From UBA11704 sp964491805 (GTDB taxonomy: Bacteria; Patescibacteriota; Minisyncoccia; Phycocordibacterales; UBA5272): DNA of 34,247 nt. This document shows, piece after piece, positions 26,618 to 33,429 of this stretch. The notes under the pieces were generated by a model. The model worked only from the letters and a program-made list of their open reading frames with translations. It did no database searches and was not told the DNA's origin. The translations under genes were made by a program, and so were the position numbers. The stretch lies in contig CAZBGU010000007.1 in the NCBI GenBank assembly GCA_964491805.1, positions 1 through 34,247 on the forward strand. The letters are read 5' to 3'. How positions within the stretch are numbered: position 1 is the stretch's first letter; each line of letters begins with the position of its first letter.

Positions 26618-26719
26618 ACGAAAGTATTGAAAATTCGGCATCAATCCACACTTTTACAGTGAGCGGTCTATTAAGGTGCGGCGTGTAGTTATTCACGATA
26701 AAAATGGAAAAAACATCAA

Positions 26720-26733
26720 AAGTGTGATAGTAT
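26720..26733 (+). promoter_or_regulatory. Possible promoter facing tRNA-Gln
   Basis: AAGTGTGATAGTAT is an exact copy of the extended -10 block of surface paralogue D, here on the plus strand and pointing at the tRNA gene about 70 bp downstream. Upstream TTATTCACG (26695-26703) resembles the DnaA-box-like site of the other promoters. Confidence 0.35.
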
Positions 26734-26805
26734 ATCTCGAACGTAGCAATGTGTAATTATTTGTTAAAATTATACAAAAAATCTATTCACTATACGCTAC
26801 AAATT

Positions 26806-26876
26806 TGGGGTATCGTCTAATGGTAGGACAACGGTTTCTGGCACCGTTAATTGAGGTTCGAGTCCTTGTACCCCAG
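26806..26876 (+). tRNA. tRNA-Gln (anticodon CUG)
   Basis: The cloverleaf can be drawn fully: acceptor TGGGGTA (26806-26812) with TACCCCA (26869-26875); D-arm GTC...GAC containing GGTAG; anticodon stem ACGGT/ACCGT around TTCTGGC, anticodon CTG reading CAG; T-stem TGAGG/CCTTG with loop TTCGAGT. Discriminator base G, as is common in tRNA-Gln. CCA is not encoded. Its 3' end doubles as the left attachment site of the mobile element, and the integrase reading frame ends inside it on the other strand. Confidence 0.93.
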
Positions 26877-28328
26877 CCCTTCTAAAATAGTGAGATTTTT
26901 AGGTGCATTTGCAAGAATGTTATATGGACTTTTGTATTGTACTGCAACGCTTTTTCTATCTTTGAATGAAATGTTCCAAAGTACTTTTTGAAGTATCTTT
27001 TTCTTTTGCTCATTATCAGCCTTCAAAAACTCATTTCGTATTGTAATCCCTTGCAAAAATACGTTTTTAATTTGTTCCAAAGTAACTAAGGGATTATTAT
27101 TTTTCTGCTTAGAGATCTCAACTCCAAGTTCTAGTTTTCTATTCTTAATTTCAAGAAGTTTTTCGTCATACATGGCTTTAAGAATATCTCCATCGAGATA
27201 GATGTCAAAAAGCCTAGACTCCTTCACTGTGAGCGATTCTAGCTCTTTCTGCAGGGTGTCTAAAATCTTCTCTGAATATGTAACTTCATGACCCAACCTC
27301 TCTTGTGTCGCCTTATACATAATTTCAACTTTACGAGGACTAAAGGCTAGATTACTTAAAATATCCCCAACTTCTTCGTACAGGTAATTCTCTCTCATGT
27401 ATATCTTATGCTCATCACATACCTTCTTACCATTTGTACAATAGTAGTAGTCGTGACCTCGTTTTCTTGACGCAGTAAGAACACACCCACAGCTTTCACA
27501 CTTAAGCAATCCTGTTAATGCAAAAGTTAAGTTCTGTGGTCTTGGACGTGACTTATTATCTGAAACCTGCTGAGCCTTATCAAACAACGCTCGAGAAATA
27601 ATAGGCTCATGTGCGCCTTTATACAGCTTTCCGTCTCGTTCTATGATCCCCATATAAAATTTAGAAGAGATAATTTTCTGAATTGTTCCCTTATACACTC
27701 TATTGCCATACTTTGTTCTTAATCCTTCAGAAAAAAGAATGTCCGATATTTCTCCATAACTCTTATTCTCGTTTGCATATAACTCAAACATCCTTTTAAC
27801 GTACCTTGCAGTACTTTGATTGATAATTATAGTCTTTCGTACTTGCTCATTAAGATAACCAAAAGGAGCAACACCTGGCCAGCCTCCGTTTAGAAGTTTT
27901 GTTTTATTGCCATCTTTTACTTTAGTACTTAAATCCAAAACATATTGATTTGCGGTACCAAAATTAACAGCAATTGGTAAAACATTATCACCAGGCCTAT
28001 AAACACCATCACATGTTCGTATTTCTTTAATAACAGATTTCTGAAGTAGATCAATAATTTCTCCTCCATCAATAAAATTACGAGCTAAACGATCTAATTT
28101 GTAACATAAAATAGCATCAGCTTCTCCAGATTTAATCATTTCGATAACTTTATTAAATACTGGGCGGCCTTTTGATTTTGCTGACATACTTTCTCTAAAA
28201 GATGGACCAACTACAGTAAGACCTTCTTTATTTACCATATCCATAATTAGTCTTTCTTGGGTTTCCAGAGATTGAACCTGTCTGTCCTCTGTATCGGTCG
28301 ATTTTCTTAAATATCTGACGTATTTCAT
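26847..28328 (-). CDS. Large serine recombinase (element integrase)
   Basis: 493 aa. Resolvase-type catalytic domain at the N-terminus with the nucleophile in YLRKSTD (Ser10) and the conserved arginines of the DAILCYKLDRLARN segment; the Recombinase domain (VKDGNKTKLLNGGWPGVAPFGY, about 140-250); a zinc ribbon (CESCGCV ... YYYCTNGKKVC, about 273-310); and a C-terminal coiled coil rich in Glu/Lys/Leu. This is the standard large serine recombinase plan. Its start overlaps the stop of the replication gene by four bases (ATGA). The last residues (GYKDSNLN) and the stop codon are read from the reverse strand of tRNA-Gln, so the C-terminus depends on the integration state. Confidence 0.9.
   Translation of the reverse strand: MKYVRYLRKSTDTEDRQVQSLETQERLIMDMVNKEGLTVVGPSFRESMSAKSKGRPVFNKVIEMIKSGEADAILCYKLDRLARNFIDGGEIIDLLQKSVIKEIRTCDGVYRPGDNVLPIAVNFGTANQYVLDLSTKVKDGNKTKLLNGGWPGVAPFGYLNEQVRKTIIINQSTARYVKRMFELYANENKSYGEISDILFSEGLRTKYGNRVYKGTIQKIISSKFYMGIIERDGKLYKGAHEPIISRALFDKAQQVSDNKSRPRPQNLTFALTGLLKCESCGCVLTASRKRGHDYYYCTNGKKVCDEHKIYMRENYLYEEVGDILSNLAFSPRKVEIMYKATQERLGHEVTYSEKILDTLQKELESLTVKESRLFDIYLDGDILKAMYDEKLLEIKNRKLELGVEISKQKNNNPLVTLEQIKNVFLQGITIRNEFLKADNEQKKKILQKVLWNISFKDRKSVAVQYKSPYNILANAPKNLTILEGLGYKDSNLN
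26859..26875 (+). repeat. attL core (17-bp direct repeat)
   Basis: cgagtccttgtacccca runs from the T-loop to the last acceptor base of tRNA-Gln and is repeated exactly at 33575-33591. Between the two lie an integrase, a replication protein and accessory genes, so these are the ends of an integrated element. Confidence 0.82.
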
Positions 28329-29374
28329 AGTATTGGATCAATTATATCATTTTTGGTAGTCAAGAAATCGAATCTTGTATCAGATGATGGAATGATAAGC
28401 TTCTCGATAATACCATTATTAACTGAAGATAATTCTGACCCAATACCAAGCTCCTTCAATCTACGCTTATATCTATAAACAGTACTTTTATCCATGCCAC
28501 CCTTCAATATTTTTCTTTTCAAAGAATCATCAAAATAATAATTCTTATAAAACTGCATAAGTGTCATAGCCATTCTTTTAGTACAATTCCTATCTAAAAT
28601 TTCTTCTATACTTGCTTCTGACATAGATCGAGGAGTGATGTATCTAAAAACATTTTCATCTAAATATTGCTTAAGTAAATTTTCGATAAGATCATCATTA
28701 ACTATGTGATGTAAAAATACTGTTTCAACTTTTAATAACTTCTCTAGATATCTTCTCTTAAAACCAATTTCGTAACGAATAATTTTATCTGCCCACACCT
28801 GTAAATCAAAAGCTTCATCTTCTGGCATTTTCTTAAAATCATGTTTTAGAAATTCTGCACCCTTATGATAGAACTTAATTGAGTATGCAGAACCCTTATA
28901 CATAACAGATGTGTTATAGGTTAATTTTTGTTTACGAGGAAAATCAATACGTTGTAAAAAACTCATAGCATATTCTGCTTCTTCTTTATTTATAAATAGC
29001 CAGTTATAACAAATATCAAGTCTATAAATTTGCCATGTTGAATAATGTGGCAATGAGAAGTTTAGTCGTTGAGACAATTCTTTAAGTAGAGAGTCAAAAT
29101 ATGCAGTGACGTTGTGGGGGTATATCATTTCTACGTTGTTTCCCTTTGCATATTTTGGAACTGAGAATTCTATAAAAAATCCTTCTGGCTCTTCTGTCGA
29201 TCTTATGACTACGTTTCTGTGGTATGAGCCGATTTCAAAGCTGTGGTTATAAAATTCAAAATGAACCCTACCTGTAGATTGGTCATCTTTCTTAAAACGG
29301 AGAAGAGAAGAATTTATCTTGTTCTTATCCTCTCTATCATGAATAGGAATGAGAAGCTTAATTGTGTCTATCAT
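28325..29374 (-). CDS. Rolling-circle replication initiation protein, phage gene II/X-like
   Basis: 349 aa. The opening MIDTIKLLIPI, the central WQIYRLDICYNW and the SVMYKGSAYSIKFYHKGAEFLKHD segment match the pattern of phage/plasmid replication proteins of the gene II/X (Phage_CRI) family, which nick the origin and start rolling-circle replication. A basic RYEIGFKRRYLEKLL segment and a C-terminal helix-turn-helix-like part (MDKSTVYRYKRRLKELGIG) follow. I cannot assign the nicking tyrosine with certainty. It is coupled to the integrase by a 4-bp overlap, and a hairpin-rich non-coding region lies directly upstream, as expected for an origin. Together they suggest an element able to replicate as a circle. 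Confidence 0.72.
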   Translation of the reverse strand: MIDTIKLLIPIHDREDKNKINSSLLRFKKDDQSTGRVHFEFYNHSFEIGSYHRNVVIRSTEEPEGFFIEFSVPKYAKGNNVEMIYPHNVTAYFDSLLKELSQRLNFSLPHYSTWQIYRLDICYNWLFINKEEAEYAMSFLQRIDFPRKQKLTYNTSVMYKGSAYSIKFYHKGAEFLKHDFKKMPEDEAFDLQVWADKIIRYEIGFKRRYLEKLLKVETVFLHHIVNDDLIENLLKQYLDENVFRYITPRSMSEASIEEILDRNCTKRMAMTLMQFYKNYYFDDSLKRKILKGGMDKSTVYRYKRRLKELGIGSELSSVNNGIIEKLIIPSSDTRFDFLTTKNDIIDPIL

Positions 29375-29600
29375 ATTGCAATCTGCAATGTTCTAGGGGT
29401 GTTACTACAACCCTAGAACCTAAATACGCGTTGCGCGATACCCTTTGGGTATCGCTTACGCAGGCGCTTCGCGTGAGGTCATTTACTCGCTTTATCCGGT
29501 CGCTCGCAAACGACCTCTGTAGCACATAACTTTTACTCGCGTCAAACTCACTTCGTTCGAGTTTGACCCGACAAAAGATTATGTGCAGATACGAGGAATA
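29375..29600. other. Hairpin-rich non-coding region, candidate replication origin
   Basis: At least five strong inverted repeats: GTTCTAGGG/CCCTAGAAC (29390-29398, 29411-29419); GCGATACCC/GGGTATCGC (29435-29443, 29447-29455); GAGGTC/GACCTC (29475-29480, 29512-29517) enclosing GGTCG/CGACC; GTCAAACTC/GAGTTTGAC (29541-29549, 29559-29567), itself inside GCACATAA/TTATGTGC (29522-29529, 29579-29586). An open frame crosses the region on the minus strand, but its product looks like translated palindromes. The position upstream of the Rep gene suggests the double- and/or single-strand origin of a rolling-circle replicon. Confidence 0.6.
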
Positions 29601-29619
29601 TGCCCCTTTGGGGCAAAAT

Positions 29620-29823
29620 TTACTTCTTGTCATACGTGTTAAGTGGCTCTATTACATTCTGCGAGCTATCCGAGTCCGGTGACACATCACCAAATACCAA
29701 AAACAACTCTGATAAAGAGTCTAAAATTTGAGATGCTTCTTCTGTGGATAAAGATATATTATTCTCCTCTTTAAAGCATTCAATTGTTTCGTTGATGAGT
29801 TGTGACGAGTAGGGATATAACAA
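29620..29823 (-). CDS. Small hypothetical protein, 67 aa
   Basis: An acidic product with amphipathic helices (NETIECFKEENNISLSTEEA, ILDSLSELFLVF) and a polar tail. The only start available is TTG 29823, directly after a perfect inverted repeat (29824-29840) that could be an operator. Composition looks protein-like, but the family is unknown. It would be transcribed in the same direction as the replication and integrase genes, with the candidate origin between. Confidence 0.4.
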   Translation of the reverse strand: MLYPYSSQLINETIECFKEENNISLSTEEASQILDSLSELFLVFGDVSPDSDSSQNVIEPLNTYDKK

Positions 29824-29840
29824 CCTAATTATTAATTAGG
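29824..29840. promoter_or_regulatory. Palindromic operator-like site
   Basis: CCTAATT-att-AATTAGG, a perfect 7-bp inverted repeat touching the TTG start of the 67-aa frame. It could bind a dimeric repressor of the leftward genes; no repressor gene is recognised in the element. Confidence 0.4.
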
Positions 29841-30110
29841 TACAGATCAAAAAGCCACTTATTTTCTAAGAGACTTTTCTTTCTTCACACTTATTATGTT
29901 GTTCCCCACTCGAAGGCCTTTTATTAATCACGCTACTGCGACTTTATTGCGCTACAGCGATCTAGTACTTAAATATATTATGTTCCCGGTGTCCCATTAA
30001 AATGAAATTATAAGTTCTCTGGGGTGCTCCCCAATTGTAGGACTTTCATAGGACTCCTACTTTAAACCGGAATTTGAGTGATTCGTGTTAATAAAATCAA
30101 TGATCTGTAC
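29840..30110. other. Non-coding block bounded by inverted repeats
   Basis: GTACAGATCA (29840-29849) is the reverse complement of TGATCTGTAC (30101-30110), and the arms continue with AATTA on both sides. The 250 bases between have no supported gene but hold further hairpins: TGGGG/CCCCA (30020-30024, 30029-30033) and GTAGGA/TCCTAC (30037-30042, 30055-30060). It separates the leftward replication genes from the rightward methylase genes. It may be a structured RNA, a MITE-like insertion or a further part of the replication origin. Confidence 0.5.
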
Positions 30111-30171
30111 TAATTACAGTAATACTCCTTTTAGAAATTGTTGTCAAACTAGTGTTAAGAACTTGAATAAG

Positions 30172-30180
30172 TGCTAAAAT
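30172..30180 (+). promoter_or_regulatory. Extended -10 promoter, leaderless methylase transcript
   Basis: TG-C-TAAAAT ends 7 nt before ATG 30188, so the mRNA would begin at about the start codon. No ribosome binding site is present. GTGCTAAAAT is identical to the block upstream of surface paralogue B. Confidence 0.55.
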
Positions 30181-30187
30181 TATAAAA

Positions 30188-31342
30188 ATGGCAAATAAAA
30201 ATCTTGCGAGCGCTAAAAATGCAAAAAATGATGAGTTTTATACTCAGTTTTCTGACATTCAGAAAGAAGTTGAGTCGTATCTTGAATATAACCCTAATAC
30301 TTTTAAAGATAAGATAGTTTATTGTAATTGCGACGACCCTTTTGAAAGTAATTTCTTTCGATATTTTGTTTTAAATTTCAAACGACTCGGATTAAAAAGT
30401 CTTATAACAACAAGTTACAAACCTTCACCTGTAGCAAACACACAACTTGGACTATTTGGCGATGATCTCACCCTGCCGCCAGTTAAAGGTCGTCCAAAAA
30501 TTACTGCGAACAAATTTATCATCAATGAAGTTGGTGATATAGATGGTGATGGATCTTTCACTCTAGAAGATATTTCCCGACAGCTTCGAGCAAATAAAAA
30601 TAACGAATGGTCTCCTCTTGATGGTGACGGTGATTTTCGTAGTGATGAATGTACAGAACTTCTTAAGAAAAGTGATATTGTAGTAACTAATCCTCCATTT
30701 AGTTTATTTCGTGAGTACGTGGCACAACTGATAGAACATAAAAGGGAATTTCTTATTATAGGTAATCAAAATTCAATCACTCTAAAAGAAATCTTTCCAT
30801 TGGTTAAGGACAATAAAGTATGGTTTGGTTATAGTAAAGTCAAAGAATTTAATAAACCTGACGGCTCAACTCAGACATTTGGAAATGTGGGCTGGTTCAC
30901 CAATCTTGATCACGGTCGTCGCCATCAACCGATGAGTCTAATGACTATGAATGATAATGAGAAATTCAACAAAAAACTGCAAGGAAAACAAGCGTACGAA
31001 AAATATGATAATTTTGACGCAATTGAAGTTCCTTTTGTCGACGCTATCCCTAGTAATTATAGCGGAGTTATGGGGGTACCAGTTTCATTTCTAGATAAGT
31101 ACAATCCTGATCAATTTGAGATTCTTGGTTTAACTAAAACTTGGTTTGGTGCTGCCACCAAAATCTACCCCGAACAAATACAGGTCGGAGAAAATAATGA
31201 AAAAAGTAAGGTGACTAAATTAAACGATGGTGCAGTTTTAAAAATTAGTAAACCGCTTAATGGTAAAACTTATTACATTGTAAATGAAAAGCTTTATCGA
31301 CAAACATTCCCACGATTATTAGTTAAACAAAAGAAAAAATAG
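30188..31342 (+). CDS. EcoRI-family adenine-specific DNA methyltransferase
   Basis: 384 aa. The N-terminal KNAKNDEFYTQFSDIQKEVE and the following KDKIVYCNCDDPFESNFFRYF are typical of the EcoRI methylase family; the catalytic motif NPPF lies at residues 168-171 in DIVVTNPPFSLFREYV. DGDGDFRSDE just before it also belongs to the family pattern. These enzymes methylate N6 of adenine. Only 2 bp separate its stop from the ATG of the DUF262-HNH gene, so the two are an operon and a likely modification-restriction pair. The recognition sequence cannot be read; family membership does not prove GAATTC specificity. Confidence 0.87.
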   Translation: MANKNLASAKNAKNDEFYTQFSDIQKEVESYLEYNPNTFKDKIVYCNCDDPFESNFFRYFVLNFKRLGLKSLITTSYKPSPVANTQLGLFGDDLTLPPVKGRPKITANKFIINEVGDIDGDGSFTLEDISRQLRANKNNEWSPLDGDGDFRSDECTELLKKSDIVVTNPPFSLFREYVAQLIEHKREFLIIGNQNSITLKEIFPLVKDNKVWFGYSKVKEFNKPDGSTQTFGNVGWFTNLDHGRRHQPMSLMTMNDNEKFNKKLQGKQAYEKYDNFDAIEVPFVDAIPSNYSGVMGVPVSFLDKYNPDQFEILGLTKTWFGAATKIYPEQIQVGENNEKSKVTKLNDGAVLKISKPLNGKTYYIVNEKLYRQTFPRLLVKQKKK

Positions 31343-31344
31343 TT

Positions 31345-32508
31345 ATGAAGACAAACCTAAAAAAAGACATCACAGTAAAAGAAATTTGCGACGGTTTCGT
31401 TTATAACGAACTAGAAGGAAAAGGCTTGTTTGGCTTGTCCGGCAAGCTAATCATTCAACCAGAGTATCAGCGTAATTACATTTATGCCGATGGTAAAAGA
31501 GATGTTGCAGTGATTGACTCTATTTTGAAAGGTTATCCAATAGGTTTAATTTATTTCAACCAAGTTGGCGACGATAAATTTGAAGTGCTTGACGGACAGC
31601 AGCGAATAACGAGTATTGGTAGATTTATAACTGGTAAATTTGCTGTCAAAGATAAGAATGGTCATGAACAATATTACGATGGCATGGCAGCTAGTCAGCG
31701 TGAGCAAATAATGAACACTAAACTACTGATATACATTTGTGAAGGTGACGAACCTGAGATCAAAGATTGGTTTAAAACTATTAATATTGCAGGAGTTCCA
31801 CTCACTGAACAAGAGATCTTAAACGCCGTATACTCTGGTCCATTCGTTACTTGTGCACGTGAAGAATTTAGTAACAGCCAAAATGCTAATATTCAAAAAT
31901 GGAGTGCTTATATAACTGGTGATATTAAACGACAAGCATACCTAGAATGTGCCCTCGACTGGGTTTCTAATGGAGAAATCGACAGCTATATGAGCAAGCA
32001 CCGTAATGATAAGGATATAACTGAACTAAAGAAATATTTTGATACAGTTATTAACTGGATTTCAAACACTTTTACAAATGTTGAAAGTGAAATGAAAGGC
32101 CTTGAATGGAATAGACTTTATAAAACGTATCATAAAAATAAATACGATCCAAGCAAGATTTCTACTACTGTTCAAAAGCTCTATAGTGACGGTTTTGTAA
32201 AAAGCCGTAAAGGTATTTTTGAATATGTTTTAGGAGGAGAAATCGAAACTAAACTGCTTGAGATTCGTGTGTTTGAAGATTCTACTAAGCGCTCTGTCTA
32301 TGAATCACAAACTGAAGAAGCTAAAAAGAAAGATATTTCAAACTGTCCACACTGTGCTATTGGCCACGATGTAAACAAGAATAAGATTTGGAGTCTATCC
32401 GATATGGAAGCTGATCATGTGTCAGCGTGGAGTAAGGGTGGTGCTACATCGATAAAAAATTGTGAGATGTTGTGTAAGACACACAATAGAGCAAAGGGAA
32501 ATAGATAA
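31345..32508 (+). CDS. DUF262-HNH endonuclease, probable restriction partner
   Basis: 387 aa. N-terminal DUF262 (ParB/Srx-like nucleotide-binding fold, as in GmrS): QPEYQRNYIY (38-47), SILKGYPIGLIYF and the signature LDGQQR (about 82-87). A helical middle region follows. The C-terminus is an HNH nuclease: zinc cysteines CPHC (about 334-337), the catalytic DH in MEADHVSAWSKGG, then CEMLCKTHNRAKG to the end. DUF262 proteins act in GmrSD and BREX-associated systems against modified or foreign DNA. Placed directly after an adenine methylase, the protein probably cuts unmodified DNA, with NTP binding controlling activity; this role is inferred. Confidence 0.85.
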   Translation: MKTNLKKDITVKEICDGFVYNELEGKGLFGLSGKLIIQPEYQRNYIYADGKRDVAVIDSILKGYPIGLIYFNQVGDDKFEVLDGQQRITSIGRFITGKFAVKDKNGHEQYYDGMAASQREQIMNTKLLIYICEGDEPEIKDWFKTINIAGVPLTEQEILNAVYSGPFVTCAREEFSNSQNANIQKWSAYITGDIKRQAYLECALDWVSNGEIDSYMSKHRNDKDITELKKYFDTVINWISNTFTNVESEMKGLEWNRLYKTYHKNKYDPSKISTTVQKLYSDGFVKSRKGIFEYVLGGEIETKLLEIRVFEDSTKRSVYESQTEEAKKKDISNCPHCAIGHDVNKNKIWSLSDMEADHVSAWSKGGATSIKNCEMLCKTHNRAKGNR

Positions 32509-32605
32509 TTGTTATGCAAAGATGACAACAGAAACGAACCAGAAAAAAGAAATCCTAACAGGTAATTAATGGGTATATCTACACATTTAGGTGTACAATA
32601 TATGC

Positions 32606-32923
32606 ATGGAAACAATTTTACTCTTAGTTATTATTGGTTTACTTATTTTTATTTCTTATAGTGTTAATAATATTACCTCATACCTTAAGAGGGAAGCCAC
32701 AGCATACGTTGAATCTGTTACTGTTGATGACGATGATTATGTGAGCGCAAAGGAATATGTTATTGAAACAGGAAAAGCGTCCACATCATCTTTACAATCA
32801 GCTTTTCGTTGGGGCTACAATAAGGCCGCAAGAATAATTGGGAAGCTAGAAGAAGAAGCGATAATTGGTCCGGCAGAGCAAGGTCTACGATATCGCAAGA
32901 TTTTAATTAAAGAAAACAAATAA
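32606..32923 (+). CDS. Membrane-tethered FtsK-gamma winged-helix protein
   Basis: ATG 32606 is the chosen start (a GTG at 32591 is in frame). The 105-aa product has one membrane helix (TILLLVIIGLLIFISYSV), a short linker and an FtsK-gamma domain: YVIETGKASTSSLQSAF, GYNKAARIIGKLEEEAIIG, PAEQGLRYRKILI. In FtsK this winged helix reads the KOPS orientation sequences and contacts XerD. No ATPase motor is attached, and the domain comes straight after a membrane helix. A -10-like TACAAT (32594-32599) lies just upstream. It could tether element or chromosomal DNA to the membrane, or act as a DNA-reading regulator; both are inference. Confidence 0.78.
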   Translation: METILLLVIIGLLIFISYSVNNITSYLKREATAYVESVTVDDDDYVSAKEYVIETGKASTSSLQSAFRWGYNKAARIIGKLEEEAIIGPAEQGLRYRKILIKENK

Positions 32924-33033
32924 ATCATGGAGAATTGTGTCTTATCAACACTCTATCCCCTATTTCACCATCTTTACAATGTAATTTGACATTGTGCAAT
33001 AGTAAATAGTTTTATACAATAAAATTGGGAAGA

Positions 33034-33110
33034 TTTGGTCATCACTAGTTGAGCTCTTGGCAACTCGGGGCAAGATTACTAGCAAGGACCAAAAGGCCCC
33101 GATTTTGGTC
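33034..33110 (+). promoter_or_regulatory. Leader RNA with mutually exclusive hairpins
   Basis: GACCAAA (33087-33093) can pair with TTTGGTC upstream (33034-33040), forming a large stem enclosing AGTTG/CAACT (33047-33051, 33061-33065), or as GACCAAAA (33087-33094) with TTTTGGTC downstream (33103-33110). CGGGGC (33066-33071) also pairs with GCCCCG (33096-33101), which is the loop of the downstream hairpin. Such competing folds are typical of attenuators and riboswitch-like leaders. The small ORF at 33123 follows directly. Confidence 0.5.
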
Positions 33111-33122
33111 TTTCATAATTTT

Positions 33123-33227
33123 ATGAAATCATCAAAATTTCAATACTGCTATGAAGCAGATGGGTTGATGTGGTGTACTTTCCGCAACGGAAAGAAAGCT
33201 CGTCCATTCAAAGTCAAAGGGCGTTAA
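33123..33227 (+). CDS. Possible small basic protein, 34 aa
   Basis: The peptide starts MKSSKFQYCYEADG and ends KARPFKVKGR; it is basic, with two cysteines and a Trp. It is followed by an AT-rich inverted repeat (33222-33237) and a terminator (33260-33295) and preceded by the alternative-folding leader, so the whole looks like a small transcription unit. There is no clear ribosome binding site. It may be a real small protein or only part of a structured RNA. Confidence 0.35.
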   Translation: MKSSKFQYCYEADGLMWCTFRNGKKARPFKVKGR

Positions 33228-33259
33228 GTAATTAACGTGTAGAGACGATCATATGATTA

Positions 33260-33295
33260 CAGTCGGTATCAGCTCTCACGCAAGCCGGCTGTTTT
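33260..33295 (+). terminator. Rho-independent terminator
   Basis: CAGTCGG (33260-33266) pairs with CCGGCTG (33285-33291, one G-T pair) and is followed by TTTTC. It closes the small unit that begins near 33030. Confidence 0.6.
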
Positions 33296-33429
33296 CATTT
33301 CTATACCTTTAAGTTTATCTCTAATATCAAAAAACTGCTGGGGACAAAAATTACCTATGTTTTGAGCGCTTTCTCAGAAAAATTCGACTGACATACTCTG
33401 TATATTTCGGTTCCAACTTCGTCCCACAG

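Noticed and set aside
26847..28328. Tyrosine recombinase, as expected for tRNA-targeted elements
   Set aside because: The catalytic serine motif, Recombinase domain and zinc ribbon clearly show a large serine recombinase.
29358..29633. 91-codon open frame on the minus strand upstream of the Rep gene
   Set aside because: It overlaps five strong hairpins and the product is arginine/serine-rich without domain features; treated as origin region.
29375..30187. Possible CRISPR array in the repeat-rich non-coding part of the element
   Set aside because: The inverted repeats differ from one another; no direct repeats at regular spacing and no cas genes.
30520..30660. EF-hand or dockerin-like DIDGDGSFTLED inside the methylase
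   Set aside because: From memory of the EcoRI methylase family, a Gly/Asp-rich segment is normal before the NPPF motif; no evidence for a real dockerin.
30188..31342. Claim that the methylase recognises GAATTC
   Set aside because: Family resemblance does not fix specificity, and GAATTC occurs several times in the window, so avoidance gives no support.
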